Shown: positions 7,669 to 21,448, counted from the stretch's first letter. The stretch: DNA of 64,000 bases from Cellulosimicrobium sp. Marseille-Q4280 (GCF_943181405.1 NZ_CALPBY010000001.1:496001-560000), one strand, 5' to 3'. Made by a program: numbers and translations. The notes: generated from the sequence alone by a model not told the origin.

Positions 7669-9129
7669 ATGCCCCTCTTCGAGGTGGACGCCGAGCGTCC
7701 GTTGCTCGTCCAGCCGCCCCAGCCGGCCGGCGCCTTCGGGACCGACGCGCAGCGCGTGGTCGACGGCAACCTCGACAGCCTGCTGGGCGAGCAGATCTTC
7801 CCCGTCAAGGAGGGCGCGTCCGACGACGAGCCGCACCTCCTCGCGCTGGACGCGGCCGGGCTGCCGGTGGTCATCGAGGTCACGGCCGAGCTCACCGAGA
7901 GCGCCCTGACGGCCGCCCTCAACCACGCGGGCCGGGCCGGGCGCCTCACGCGCGCCGAGCTCGCCGCCCGGTACACGGGTGGGGCGTCACGCTTCCAGCA
8001 GGACGTCGCGGCGTTCTACGACAACGTGCCGCTCACGCGGTCGCAGGCCACGGCGCGCACCACGGGCGCACGGCTCATCGTCATCTGCTCGAGCGCCGCG
8101 CCGGGGATCGAGGACGCGCTCGACTTCCTGCGCCAGCCCGGCTCGCCCGTCGCGGTGCTGCGCCTCGGCGTGGTGCACGGCGCCGACGGTCGGCGCTTCG
8201 TGGACGTGTCGCCGCTCGCGGTCGGCCGTCCCGAGACGCCCCCGACGCCGGAGCGCACGCCCGTGCGTGCCCGGGAGGCGGCGCCCGCCTCCGACTTCGC
8301 GGACGGCGTCGCCGTGGGCCGAGCGCTGACCGGCAAGTTTCCCGTGGTGACGCAGCACGCGCGCTCGCGCGCCGAGCGGCGCCGCGAGCTCGAGTCGAGC
8401 ACGACGTACGGGTCGACCCCGCCGTCCGCCGACGTCACCGGGCAGCTCGCGCCCGTGCCGCTCGAGATCCCCCTCGGTGGGCCCGCCGCGGAGGACGGGC
8501 TGCCGGTGCTGGACTTCGTGCCCTTCGAGGACCCGTCGACGGCGCGTCCCACGCCGGAGCAGCGCACGTGGTCCGACGAGCCGAGCACGTGGGCCGACCG
8601 CCGGCCCGCCGGCAGCGGGGACGACGCGCGCGTGCCGCGGACGTCGATCCTCACGCGCGAGTCGGTGCGCACCCGTGAGTCGTACCGGACGCGCGAGTCG
8701 ATCCTCACCCACGAGTACGCCGCGCAGCACTCGCCGGCGTCGGAGCGCTCCTACGACCCGCTGTCCTACCAGCCGCCGGCCGGGCTCGAGCCCGACCCCC
8801 TCGTCGGTCGCGAGGTCGCCCCGGTGCCCGCGCCCGCCGTCGTCGACGTGCCGCTCGGTCCCGACGACGACCCGGACCTGGTGGCGCTCGCGCGCACGCT
8901 GGGGAGCCCGCGCCATCTCGTGTGGTCGCGTCCGCGCCGCGGCCAGCGGTTCGAGGCGGTCCTGCAGCCCGACGGCTTCATCGAGCTGGCCGACGGCGCC
9001 CGCTACCGGCACCCCGACCTCGCCGCCGTCGCGGTCTCGGGGACCGCGACGGCGGACGGGTGGAGCGTCTGGCGCCTCGGCGACGACGGCCCCTCGCTCA
9101 CGGACGCGTTCCGCGCCCACCACGCCTGA
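7669..9129 (+). CDS. Large protein with degenerate NucS/PD-(D/E)XK-like domain and C-terminal RAMA-like domain
   Basis: 486 residues in three parts. Residues 1 to about 185 resemble the DUF91/NucS-type nuclease fold: GNLDSLLGEQIFPVKEG, then ALDAAGLPVVIEVTAELTES, where the Asp and Glu of a PD-(D/E)XK site are present but the usual catalytic Lys (ExK) is Thr. ARLIVICSSAAPGIEDALDFLR continues the fold. Residues about 185-410 are Pro/Arg-rich and include a short repeat of TRES units. The last 75 residues (FEAVLQPDGFIELADGARYRHPDLAAVAV...GWSVWRL) match the pattern of RAMA domains, known from restriction-modification proteins. It is probably a DNA-associated protein rather than an active nuclease. 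Function is unknown. Confidence 0.7.
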   Translation: MPLFEVDAERPLLVQPPQPAGAFGTDAQRVVDGNLDSLLGEQIFPVKEGASDDEPHLLALDAAGLPVVIEVTAELTESALTAALNHAGRAGRLTRAELAARYTGGASRFQQDVAAFYDNVPLTRSQATARTTGARLIVICSSAAPGIEDALDFLRQPGSPVAVLRLGVVHGADGRRFVDVSPLAVGRPETPPTPERTPVRAREAAPASDFADGVAVGRALTGKFPVVTQHARSRAERRRELESSTTYGSTPPSADVTGQLAPVPLEIPLGGPAAEDGLPVLDFVPFEDPSTARPTPEQRTWSDEPSTWADRRPAGSGDDARVPRTSILTRESVRTRESYRTRESILTHEYAAQHSPASERSYDPLSYQPPAGLEPDPLVGREVAPVPAPAVVDVPLGPDDDPDLVALARTLGSPRHLVWSRPRRGQRFEAVLQPDGFIELADGARYRHPDLAAVAVSGTATADGWSVWRLGDDGPSLTDAFRAHHA

Positions 9130-9164
9130 CCACCGGTGCGCGTGCTCACGAGCCCGGGCAGCGC

Positions 9165-9198
9165 GGTGGCCGGGGCCGTCGAGACGGTCCGGGCCACC
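9165..9198. terminator. Bidirectional hairpin terminator between convergent genes
   Basis: A 16-base stem (9165-9180 with 9183-9198; arms start GGTGGCC and end GGCCACC) with two non-matching positions lies between the RAMA-protein gene and the convergent ABC permease gene. Its symmetry suits termination in both directions. Confidence 0.65.
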
Positions 9199-9224
9199 GG
9201 CTGAGGCGTCGCCGCGCCGCGCCG

Positions 9225-10058
9225 TCAGTCCGCTGACGTGACCATCGCACGGATACCGACGACCAGGCCGACGACCGCGGTCGCGAGCGCGGCGACCCAG
9301 CCCCAGGCGACCGCGGTCGCGCCGAGGTCGCCCGCGAACAGCGCGCGCTCGGCGTCGACCACGTACTTCAGCGGGTTGACCGACGCGGCGACCTGCATCC
9401 AGCGCGGCCCCGACTCGAGCGGCAGCAGCATCCCGGACAGGAGCATGAGCGGGAACAGCACCGTCTGCTGGACCATCCAGAACATCCAGTCCTGCTTGCG
9501 CACCGCGAGGGCGAGCGCGTAGGACAGCGCGCCGATCCCGACGCCGAGCACGGCGAGCAGCGCGAGCCCGAGCACCGCGCCGACCGCGTGGAGCTCGAAC
9601 CCGAACGGGAGCATGACGAGCACGACGATCACGGACTGCGCGACGATCGGCACCATCTCCTTGAGCGCGCGGCCCACGAGCAGCGACGACCGCGACAGCG
9701 GCGCGACGAGCATGCGCTCGTGCGCGCCGGTCTGGAGCTCGAACAGCAGGTTCGCGCCCGTCGCGGACGTGCCGAACAGCGTGGTCATGACGAGGATCGA
9801 CGGGACGAACCACTGCCAGACGCTCCCCCCGAGCACCTGGGTCCCCCCGAGCGACCCCACGAGAAGCGGGCCGAACAGCACGAGGAAGACGATCGGCTGC
9901 ACGAGGCCGAACACGACGGAGAACGGGTCGCGCACCACGGGCCGCAGCTCGCGCGCGAGGACGATGCCGGTGTCGCGGACGACATGGCGTCGCGACGGCG
10001 CACGTGCCGGTGCGGGCGGGGTCGCGGGGACGTCGGTGCGGGTGTCGACGGCGCTCAT
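9225..10058 (-). CDS. ABC-2 type transporter permease (DrrB-like)
   Basis: A 277-residue integral membrane protein with six hydrophobic segments, preceded by about 25 Pro/Ala-rich cytoplasmic residues. The early motif RELRPVVRDPFSVVFGLVQPIVFLVLFGPL and the ENLLFE-like region (GANLLFELQTGAHERMLVAPLSRSSLLVGRALKEM) are characteristic of drug-exporter permeases such as DrrB. The ATG overlaps the ATPase stop (ATGA, 10055-10058), so the two are translated together. The exported compound is unknown. Confidence 0.88.
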   Translation of the reverse strand: MSAVDTRTDVPATPPAPARAPSRRHVVRDTGIVLARELRPVVRDPFSVVFGLVQPIVFLVLFGPLLVGSLGGTQVLGGSVWQWFVPSILVMTTLFGTSATGANLLFELQTGAHERMLVAPLSRSSLLVGRALKEMVPIVAQSVIVVLVMLPFGFELHAVGAVLGLALLAVLGVGIGALSYALALAVRKQDWMFWMVQQTVLFPLMLLSGMLLPLESGPRWMQVAASVNPLKYVVDAERALFAGDLGATAVAWGWVAALATAVVGLVVGIRAMVTSAD

Positions 10059-11182
10059 GCTGCGGTCCTCTCGGTAGGCCGGGTCGTCGTCCCGGCGGTG
10101 TCGGTGGTCGGTGCGTCGGTCGGCGCGTCGCTCGTGCCGGGGTGGGTGGCGCCGGCCTCACGGAGGCTGCGGCCGGTGAGGGCGAGGAAGACGTCGTCCA
10201 GCGTCGGGCGGTGGACGTACGCCGTCGCGACCGGGATCCCTGTGTCGTCCGCCGCGCGCAGGAGGCGGGGAAGGTAGGCGTCCCCACGCTCCGCACGCAC
10301 GGTCACCTGCGACCCGTCCCGGGCGAGCACCTCGCGGAACCCGTCGACCCGGGCGGCGACCTCGACGAGGCGGGCGACGGCGTCGGGCACGGCGCCGTGC
10401 CGCCCGGCACCGCCCGGCCCGTCGGGGCCCGACGGCGGAGCCTTCACGCCGACGACGACGCGGTCGCCCGCGAGCTCGGCCTTGAGGTTCGCGGCGGTGT
10501 CGTCCGCGATGACCTCGCCGTGGTCGACGACGACGACGCGCTCGGCCATGGAGTCCGCCTCGTCGAGGTAGTGGGTCGTGAGCACGACGGTCATGGGCGC
10601 GCCCGTCGTGGCGACGGCGTCGGCGCGCATCCGGCCGACGTGCTCCCACAGGTTCGCCCGGTTGTGGGGGTCGAGTCCGGTCGTCGGCTCGTCGAGGAAG
10701 AGCAGCGCGGGGGAGTGGACCAGGCCCATCGCCACGTCGAGGCGGCGTCGCTGGCCGCCCGAGAGGTCGGAGACCTTGCGCGTCCTCTGGGCGGTGAGCT
10801 CGAGCACGTCGAGCAGCTCGTCGGCGCGGCGCCGGGCGGCACGACGGTCGAGACCGTGGATGCGTGCCTGGCTCACGAGCTCGTCGACGGCGCGCTGACC
10901 GTGGCCGGCCGCGTTCCCCTGGCCGACGTAGCCGATGCTGCGTCGGACGGCGTCGGGCTGCGCGACGACGTCGAGACCCGCGACGGTCGCCGTGCCCGAC
11001 GTCGGGCGGATCAACGTCGTGAGCATGCGCAGCATGGTCGTCTTGCCGGCGCCGTTGGGGCCGAGGACGGCGACGAGCTCGCCGGGCGCGACGTCGAGGT
11101 CGATGCCGCGCACGGCGTGCACGGTCCTGCTCGCGTCGCGCCCGACGGGGAAGTCCTTCGTCAGGGCTCGGGTACGGATCAC
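10055..11182 (-). CDS. ABC transporter ATP-binding protein (DrrA-like)
   Basis: A 375-residue ATPase. Walker A GPNGAGKTT near residue 42, Q-loop region YVGQGNAAGHGQRAV, signature LSGGQRRRLDVAMGLVH, Walker B LLFLDEPTTGLDPHNR and switch histidine in LTTHYLDEAD are all intact. The C-terminal about 110 residues form the extra domain of the daunorubicin-resistance subfamily (QVTVRAERGDAYLPRLLRAADDTGIPVATAYVHRPTLDDVFLALTGRSLR). The GTG start follows GGAGGA. Overlap with the permease gene indicates one export system. The divergent WYL regulator may control it. Confidence 0.92.
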   Translation of the reverse strand: MIRTRALTKDFPVGRDASRTVHAVRGIDLDVAPGELVAVLGPNGAGKTTMLRMLTTLIRPTSGTATVAGLDVVAQPDAVRRSIGYVGQGNAAGHGQRAVDELVSQARIHGLDRRAARRRADELLDVLELTAQRTRKVSDLSGGQRRRLDVAMGLVHSPALLFLDEPTTGLDPHNRANLWEHVGRMRADAVATTGAPMTVVLTTHYLDEADSMAERVVVVDHGEVIADDTAANLKAELAGDRVVVGVKAPPSGPDGPGGAGRHGAVPDAVARLVEVAARVDGFREVLARDGSQVTVRAERGDAYLPRLLRAADDTGIPVATAYVHRPTLDDVFLALTGRSLREAGATHPGTSDAPTDAPTTDTAGTTTRPTERTAA

Positions 11183-11312
11183 GGTGTCCTCCGGGGCGTG
11201 GTGGTCGGTGGTCTGGCGGATCGGTGGGTGACGCCGGTGCGGGACCGGCTGAGACCACTCTTCCCGGTGTAGCGGTCAGCTTCTGGCCTCTACTGCGTGC
11301 GATGCTGGCGGC

Positions 11313-12338
11313 ATGCTCGAGACCTCCGGACGACTGCTCACGCTGCTGTCCCTCCTGCAGGCCCGCCGCGACTGGCCGGGCCCGGCGCTCGCGGAGCGCC
11401 TCGCCGTCAGCCCGCGCACGGTCCGACGCGACGTCGACCGGCTGCGCGAGCTCGGCTACCCGGTACAGGCCACGAAGGGACCGGACGGCGGGTACCGCCT
11501 CGACGCGGGCGTCGACCTGCCGCCCCTGCTGTTCGACGACGAGCAGGCGGTCGCCGTGGCGCTCGCCCTGCGCACGGCGACGCTCCCGGGGGTCGAGGAC
11601 GCGGCGGCCCGTGCGCTCGCCACCATCCGCCAGGTGATGCCCGCCCGGCTGCGCGGCCGGATCGACGCGCTCGAGGTGACGGCGGTCCCGCGTGCTCGGG
11701 AGTCGGACCGTCCGGCGGTGCGTCCGGACGTCCTCGTGGCGATCGGCACCGCGGCACGGGAGCGGCGCGTGGTGCGCTTCGACTACGACGGAGGGTCGGG
11801 GGACGTGCTGCGTCCGGCGCACGCACCGGACGCTGCCGGCTTCCGGCCCCCACGCCGCGTCGAGCCGCACCACCTCGTCACGTGGGGCGGCAGGTGGTAC
11901 CTCGTGGCCTGGGACCTCGAGCGCGACGACTGGCGCACGTTCCGGGTGGACCGGATCACGGTGCGGTCGGGCGACGGCCCGCGGTTCCGGCCGCGCGACC
12001 TCCCGGCGCCCGACGTCGCGACCTACGTGTCGCAGGCGTTCTCCCGTCCGGCGTGGCCGGTCCGCGGCACGGCCGAGCTGGGTGCGGGCGCGGACCACGT
12101 CGCGCCATGGGTGGGGGACGCCGCGGTCGTCGAGGCGCTCGGCGAGGACCGGTGCCGCGTCACGGCCGGCTCGTGGTCCTGGGGTGGGCTCGCCGCCTGG
12201 TTCGGCATGTTCGACGTCCCCGTGACGGTCGTGGGGCCGTCCCAGTTGCACGACGCCGCGCGGCAGGTCGCGGCACGGCTCGCCGGTGGCACGAACGGGC
12301 CCGCGGAAGCACCGGTGGGCGCACCGGAGGTGCGGTGA
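11313..12338 (+). CDS. HTH/WYL-domain transcriptional regulator
   Basis: A 341-residue regulator with an N-terminal DeoR-type winged helix (RLLTLLSLLQARRDWPGPALAERLAVSPRTVRRDVDRLRELGYPVQAT, residues 7-55) and a WYL domain in which VVRFDYDGGSGD...RVEPHHLVTWGGRWYLVAWDLERDDWRTFRVDRI is clear. WYL domains sense ligands, often nucleotides. GATGCT at 11301-11306 lies six bases before the ATG, suggesting a leaderless mRNA. Divergence from the ABC exporter suggests local control. Confidence 0.9.
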   Translation: MLETSGRLLTLLSLLQARRDWPGPALAERLAVSPRTVRRDVDRLRELGYPVQATKGPDGGYRLDAGVDLPPLLFDDEQAVAVALALRTATLPGVEDAAARALATIRQVMPARLRGRIDALEVTAVPRARESDRPAVRPDVLVAIGTAARERRVVRFDYDGGSGDVLRPAHAPDAAGFRPPRRVEPHHLVTWGGRWYLVAWDLERDDWRTFRVDRITVRSGDGPRFRPRDLPAPDVATYVSQAFSRPAWPVRGTAELGAGADHVAPWVGDAAVVEALGEDRCRVTAGSWSWGGLAAWFGMFDVPVTVVGPSQLHDAARQVAARLAGGTNGPAEAPVGAPEVR

Positions 12339-12368
12339 ACGCGGTGAGCGGGGTCACCACGAGCGGGT

Positions 12369-12397
12369 TTGACCGCGCGCCCTGCGCCCCGTAATGT
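12369..12397 (+). promoter_or_regulatory. rRNA operon promoter P1
   Basis: TTGACC (12369-12374) and TAATGT (12392-12397) are separated by exactly 17 bases, a strong vegetative-sigma promoter. It is the best of the candidates upstream of the 16S gene, and it begins about 30 bases after the WYL regulator stop. Confidence 0.7.
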
Positions 12398-12662
12398 TCT
12401 CGAGGTCGCCCGGCAGGGAGGAACAGACACCACGGCGTAGCTCTTCGGAGCAGACGCGAAGTGGCTGGTCCCGCAGGCGAATCCCCTTCTTCAGATCGTG
12501 AGTGCAGCGTGCTGCGCCTGCGGTACTGTTCGGGGGCCCGATTCAGATCATTCTGAGCGAATTTCCGGTTTCGACCGGGTTCGGGACGAAGGTCCGGGTC
12601 TGGTAGGCTGGAGAACGAAGCCCCGCGCAAGAGTCGGAAACGACTGGAGGCGGTGTGTGTCG

Positions 12663-12678
12663 GTTGTTTGAGAACTCA
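12663..12678 (+). promoter_or_regulatory. Conserved rRNA leader element, shared with the 16S-23S spacer
   Basis: GTTGTTTGAGAACTCA lies upstream of the 16S gene, and GGTTGTTTGAGAACT recurs in the 16S-23S spacer at 14787-14801. In actinobacteria this element coincides with the Nus-factor antitermination and processing region of rRNA leaders. Recurrence at both sites supports the assignment. Confidence 0.65.
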
Positions 12679-12910
12679 ACAGTGTGCTTGTTAGTCAATG
12701 CCAATTTTTGTCCCCTTTGTGGGCGTGGCTGGCTGGGTTGTCCCGTTCGGGGTGGCTGGTTGGTTGTGTCAGGGGATGTTTTTGGTTGATTTCGGAGAAT
12801 GATCGTCAGATTGTTTTTCGTTTGTAGGCCAGTTTTGTGAACCTTTCGGGGTTCGCTTCGTATGGATTGTTCGCTGCCGGGTCTTTGGGTCTGGTGGTGG
12901 GCGTTGATCA

Positions 12911-18026
<5,116 letters not shown>

Positions 18027-18124
18027 CATCACACTCTCATGCGACGCGTCCACTGTGCGGTTCCCGAACCACCAACCCCACCACCCCCACACCGGGGGCG
18101 GCACCCGGGAAAGTGTTCGACAGA

Positions 18125-18241
18125 GTTACGGCGGTCACAGCGAAGGGGAAACGCCCGGTCCCATACCGAACCCGGAAGCTAAGCCCTTCAGCGCCGATGG
18201 TACTGCCCTGGAGACGGGGTGGGAGAGTAGGACGCCGCCGG
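18125..18241 (+). rRNA. rrf: 5S ribosomal RNA
   Basis: A 117-base gene from GTTACGGCGGTCACAGCG to GACGCCGCCGG. The two ends pair (GGCGGT with GCCGCC) and CCATACCGAACCCGGAAG is the conserved loop region. It is the last gene of the rRNA operon, about 100 bases after 23S, and is followed immediately by a strong terminator. Confidence 0.97.
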
Positions 18242-18252
18242 ACAACCCTTCA

Positions 18253-18286
18253 CCGAAGGCCCACCCCACCAGGGGTGGGCCTTCGG
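18253..18286 (+). terminator. rRNA operon terminator
   Basis: A perfect 15-base stem (18253-18267 with 18272-18286) and an ACCA tetraloop, starting 12 bases after the 5S gene. The arms begin CCGAAGGCCC and end GGGCCTTCGG, and CATTTCAC follows. Confidence 0.9.
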
Positions 18287-18307
18287 CATTTCACGATCAT
18301 GACTTGT

Positions 18308-18388
18308 GGTCACGACCGGCGGGTCACGACCGGCGGGTCACGACCGGCGGGTCACGACCGGCGGGTCACGACCGGCGGGTCACGACCA
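18308..18388. repeat. 14-base tandem repeat, about 5.8 copies
   Basis: Unit GGTCACGACCGGCG is repeated perfectly five times from 18308 to 18377, followed by a partial unit with one change. The last partial unit supplies the TGA stop of the reverse-strand hydrolase gene (TCA at 18380-18382). Each unit contains GGTC-ACGACC partial symmetry. The array fills the gap between the rRNA terminator and that gene. Confidence 0.9.
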
Positions 18389-19354
18389 GCCGTAGGACGC
18401 GACCCAGCGCACGATCTCGGCGAAGTACACGGCGCGCGGGCCCGGGGCCGACAGGGCGAGGTCGTGGATCCCGCCGGGGATGCGCACGACCGTGACCACG
18501 CGCCCGAGGTTCGGGGCGCGCCGGGCGAGCGGCTCGACGTCGAGCACGATGTCCGCGCTGCGCATGTTCTCCGTCCAGCGCGTGCTGAACAGCGAACGCT
18601 CGGCCAGGAGTACCAGGACCGGGCAGTCGATCGACAGTCCGCCCGCCACGTGCGCATGGCCGGCGATGACGGCGCGCAGCCATCCCGCCCGCACGGGGAA
18701 CGAGGGCACCGGGCGCCACGCGTCGTCGATCGTCCACGCCCCGTCCTCCCGGTCGCGGAGCGTGCGCGCGTAGTACCCGGGGTCGATGCTGGGCAGCGGA
18801 GCGCGAGGCTGGAACCGCGCGAGCTGCCGGATCGCCGGGCCGGACACGGTGCGTGCGACGGACGACCCCTGGAGCTCCAGCCAGGGACTGTTGAGGATCA
18901 GCCCGCGCACCCGCCCGGGATGGCGGTGCGCCCACAGCGACGCAACGAGCCCCCCGGTCGAGTGACCCATGAGCATCACCGCGGCGCGCGCGCCGAGCTC
19001 TTCGTGGACGACGGCGAGAGCAGCCTCCAGGTCCGCGTCGTAGACGTCGAGCGAGTCGGCGTAGCCCGGTGTCTGGTGCGGCCGCAGGCTCCGGCCGTAC
19101 TTGCGGAGGTCCAGCGCGTAGAACGCGGCACCCTGCGCGTGCCAGAGCGCGGCGAGCTCCGTCTGGAAGAAGTAGTCGCTCCAGCCGTGCAGGTACAGCA
19201 CGGCGCGGGCCGGCCGCACCGCCTCGGGCGCCGGCGGGGCGTAGCGGACGAGGGTCGCGACGACCGGTCCCTCGTCGTCGTCGTCGAGCTCGAGGGTGCG
19301 CCGGACGAAGCCGTCGCCCAGGACGTCCGGCTCCCAGTCGTGCACGTCGGGCAC
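18380..19354 (-). CDS. Alpha/beta hydrolase, monoacylglycerol lipase-like (Hydrolase_4 type)
   Basis: 324 residues. The GTG start at 19354 follows GGGGAGGGGG. The lipase fold is plain: oxyanion region LYLHGWSDYFFQTELAALWHAQGAAFYALDLRKYGRS, nucleophile elbow MGHSTGGLVASLW near residue 145, Asp in the CPVLVLLAERS region and a C-terminal His in IPGGIHDLALS. Serine hydrolases of this type cleave lysophospholipids or monoacylglycerols. It is the last gene of the metY-metX-TIGR03083 line, with a 20-base gap, so it may be read through from there. Confidence 0.87.
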   Translation of the reverse strand: MPDVHDWEPDVLGDGFVRRTLELDDDDEGPVVATLVRYAPPAPEAVRPARAVLYLHGWSDYFFQTELAALWHAQGAAFYALDLRKYGRSLRPHQTPGYADSLDVYDADLEAALAVVHEELGARAAVMLMGHSTGGLVASLWAHRHPGRVRGLILNSPWLELQGSSVARTVSGPAIRQLARFQPRAPLPSIDPGYYARTLRDREDGAWTIDDAWRPVPSFPVRAGWLRAVIAGHAHVAGGLSIDCPVLVLLAERSLFSTRWTENMRSADIVLDVEPLARRAPNLGRVVTVVRIPGGIHDLALSAPGPRAVYFAEIVRWVASYGWS

Positions 19355-19374
19355 GGGCCCCCTCCCCGGCGTGT

Positions 19375-20085
19375 TCAGAGAAGAGGCAGCATGCGGCCGA
19401 GGTCGGGCACCGCCTCGGACGTGTGCAGGGGTGCGAGGGCCTTCGCGAGCCGGTCGACGTCGTACCGTTCGCGGCCCGTCGCGAGCCGCACCCAGAGCAG
19501 CGGGTCGTGCACCTCGAGGCTCCAGCCACCGCGCACGACCACGACGTGCAGCAGCTCGGCCGCGACCGCGTCGAGCGCGCCCGGGTGGACGGGGGAGTCG
19601 TGGACCTCGGGGAACGACCGCGACAGGTCGTCGGCGTGCACGACGAGCTCGACGACGCGGGAGACCACCATGTCCTGGAGCGTGATCGGGCCGCGGCGCG
19701 CCTGGACGACCCGCTCGCCGTCGAGCTCGTCGAGCCGGGCGAAGGCCTGCGCGGCCAGGGCCTCGACCCCGCCGAGCCGGTCCGGTGCGAGCTCGGCGTC
19801 CAGGGTCCGCGTCGCCTCCGCGATCTCCTCCGCGCGGTCGGGATAGGTGCCGAGGTACTCGGCGAACGAGAGGGGCACCGTTCCCGGCTCGACGGGCCCG
19901 CACCGCGCGAGTGCCTCCATCACGCGGCCGAGATGGGAGACGAGCTCGCCGACAGACCATTCGTCGAGGACGCTCGGACGGTCTGCCGCGCGTCCCAGCT
20001 CAGCCCCGAGACCACGCAGCCAACCGTCGAGCCGGTCCCACTGGGCGCGAAGGTGGTCGGCCGCGGCGTCGACGTCGATGCTCAT
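19375..20085 (-). CDS. Mycothiol-dependent maleylpyruvate isomerase-like protein (TIGR03083/DinB fold)
   Basis: 236 residues. The N-terminal four-helix DinB-like bundle holds the metal-ligand pattern HLGRVMEAL near residue 52 and VVELVVHADDLSRSF near residue 150, and a small C-terminal domain follows. Family members use mycothiol or bind metals as thiol-dependent transferases or isomerases; the specific reaction cannot be read from sequence. mshA at 49819 shows the organism can begin mycothiol synthesis. It follows metX by 64 bases on the same strand. Confidence 0.8.
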   Translation of the reverse strand: MSIDVDAAADHLRAQWDRLDGWLRGLGAELGRAADRPSVLDEWSVGELVSHLGRVMEALARCGPVEPGTVPLSFAEYLGTYPDRAEEIAEATRTLDAELAPDRLGGVEALAAQAFARLDELDGERVVQARRGPITLQDMVVSRVVELVVHADDLSRSFPEVHDSPVHPGALDAVAAELLHVVVVRGGWSLEVHDPLLWVRLATGRERYDVDRLAKALAPLHTSEAVPDLGRMLPLL

Positions 20086-20149
20086 GCGCCCATCGTGCCC
20101 GCTCGGACGGTCGCGACGCACGCCAGGTGGCGCGTCGACCGGGACCGTC

Positions 20150-21448
20150 TCACTCGTGCGCGCGAGAGGGCTCGGGGAGGAACTCCGCGACGAGCGGCCC
20201 GAGCTGGTGGTGCTCGACGAGGAACCCGTCGTGGCCGAAGTCGCTGTGCAAGGTCCGGAGCGGCTCCGCACCGGGGATCCCCGCGGCGATCCGTGCGCAG
20301 TCGGCAGGGAGGAAGAGGCGGTCCGAGTCGACGGCGACGACGAGGGCCCGCGCGGTGATCGAGCCGAGCGCGGCCTCGACACCGCCGCGGTCCCGCCCCA
20401 GGTCGTGCGTGAGCATCGCCTGGGTGAGCACGAGGTAGGAGTTGGCGTCGAAGCGGCGGGCGAGCTTGTCGCCGTGGTGGTCGAGGTAGGACTGCACGGC
20501 GTAGCGCCCGTCGGTGAACGGGTCCTCGCCGCCCTGCGGGATCCGGCCGAACCGGGTGTCGATCTCCAGGGCCGAGCGGTACGTGGCGTGCGCGATCTGC
20601 CGCGCGATCCCGAGGCCGACGTGCGGGCCGTCGCCGTCGGCCGCGTCGTAGTAGTCGCCGTCGCGGAACCGCGGGTCGGCTCGGATCGCGCCGATCTGCG
20701 GGTGCGCCCACGCGATCTGGTCGCCGGTGGTCTGGGCGCCCGTCGCGATCGCCGCGAGCGACTCGACGCCGATGCCGGCCTCCGGGCCGAGGATCGCCCA
20801 CTCGAGCACGCGGTGACCACCCATGGAGGCTCCGACGACGAGCGCCCACGACGTCACGCCGAGCGTGCGCGCGAGCTCGATCTCGACGGCGACCTGGTCG
20901 CGTGTCGTCACGCGCGGGAAGCGTCCGCCCCACGGCGCGCCGTCCGGTGCGGTCGACGCCGGTCCCGTGGTCCCCTGGCACCCGCCGAGCACGTTCGGGG
21001 CGACGACGAACCACCGGTCCGTGTCGATGGGCGCGCCCGGACCGATCAGGTCCTCCCACCAGCCCGCGGTGCGGTGGCCTGCGCCGGCCGGGCCGCTGAC
21101 GTGCGAGTCGCCCGTGAGGGCGTGCAGGACGAGGACCGCGTTCGAGCCGTCCGGGGCGAGCGTCCCCCACGTCTCGTACGCGACGCGCACGTCGGGAAGA
21201 CGCGCCCCGGACTCGAGGTCGAAGGTGCCGACGTCCGCGAAGCGGCGACGACCGACGTCGTCGCCGTCCCGCCAGGCGCTGCTCGCCGGGACCGCCGTCG
21301 TGGCACGAGGGCGCGACGAGGGGACCGCGCTGCGCGGGGGCGCGGGGCGGGTCGGGCGGGTCGGGGGGAGCTCGTCGGTCACGGGATTCACCGTCGGCCA
21401 CTGTACGGCCGGGGCGCCGGTGGCGCCCCGGCTGTCCGGATACGTCAT
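20150..21448 (-). CDS. metX: Homoserine O-acetyltransferase
   Basis: A 432-residue alpha/beta-hydrolase fold acyltransferase that acetylates homoserine, the first step of methionine synthesis from homoserine. The motif NVLGGCQGTTGP and the nucleophile elbow VVGASMGGHRVLEWA are diagnostic; the Asp and His of the triad lie in VVAVDSDRLF and HSDFGHDGFLVE. A 60-residue Pro/Thr-rich N-terminal extension precedes the conserved core, so a later start cannot be excluded. It lies 19 bases downstream of metY in one operon. Confidence 0.95.
   Translation of the reverse strand: MTYPDSRGATGAPAVQWPTVNPVTDELPPTRPTRPAPPRSAVPSSRPRATTAVPASSAWRDGDDVGRRRFADVGTFDLESGARLPDVRVAYETWGTLAPDGSNAVLVLHALTGDSHVSGPAGAGHRTAGWWEDLIGPGAPIDTDRWFVVAPNVLGGCQGTTGPASTAPDGAPWGGRFPRVTTRDQVAVEIELARTLGVTSWALVVGASMGGHRVLEWAILGPEAGIGVESLAAIATGAQTTGDQIAWAHPQIGAIRADPRFRDGDYYDAADGDGPHVGLGIARQIAHATYRSALEIDTRFGRIPQGGEDPFTDGRYAVQSYLDHHGDKLARRFDANSYLVLTQAMLTHDLGRDRGGVEAALGSITARALVVAVDSDRLFLPADCARIAAGIPGAEPLRTLHSDFGHDGFLVEHHQLGPLVAEFLPEPSRAHE

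Larger units (their letters stand above)
12339..12910 (+). promoter_or_regulatory. rRNA operon promoter and leader region (no gene)
   Basis: This 572-base gap holds no convincing protein gene. It contains a good promoter (12369-12397), further candidate -10 hexamers TACTGT (12524-12529) and TAGGCT (12604-12609, followed by GAGAAC), and a conserved leader element at 12663-12678. The last 200 bases are GT-rich and more AT-rich than the surroundings, as expected of the pre-16S leader whose sequences pair with the 16S-23S spacer during processing. Multiple tandem promoters are usual for rRNA operons. Confidence 0.75.

Noticed and set aside
12339-12910. Protein genes in the rRNA leader
   Set aside because: Short open frames exist but lack codon bias, ribosome sites or motifs; the region reads as promoter and pre-rRNA leader.
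18308-18388. CRISPR array
   Set aside because: The repeats are contiguous with no spacers, and no cas genes are near. The same applies to 22834-22920.
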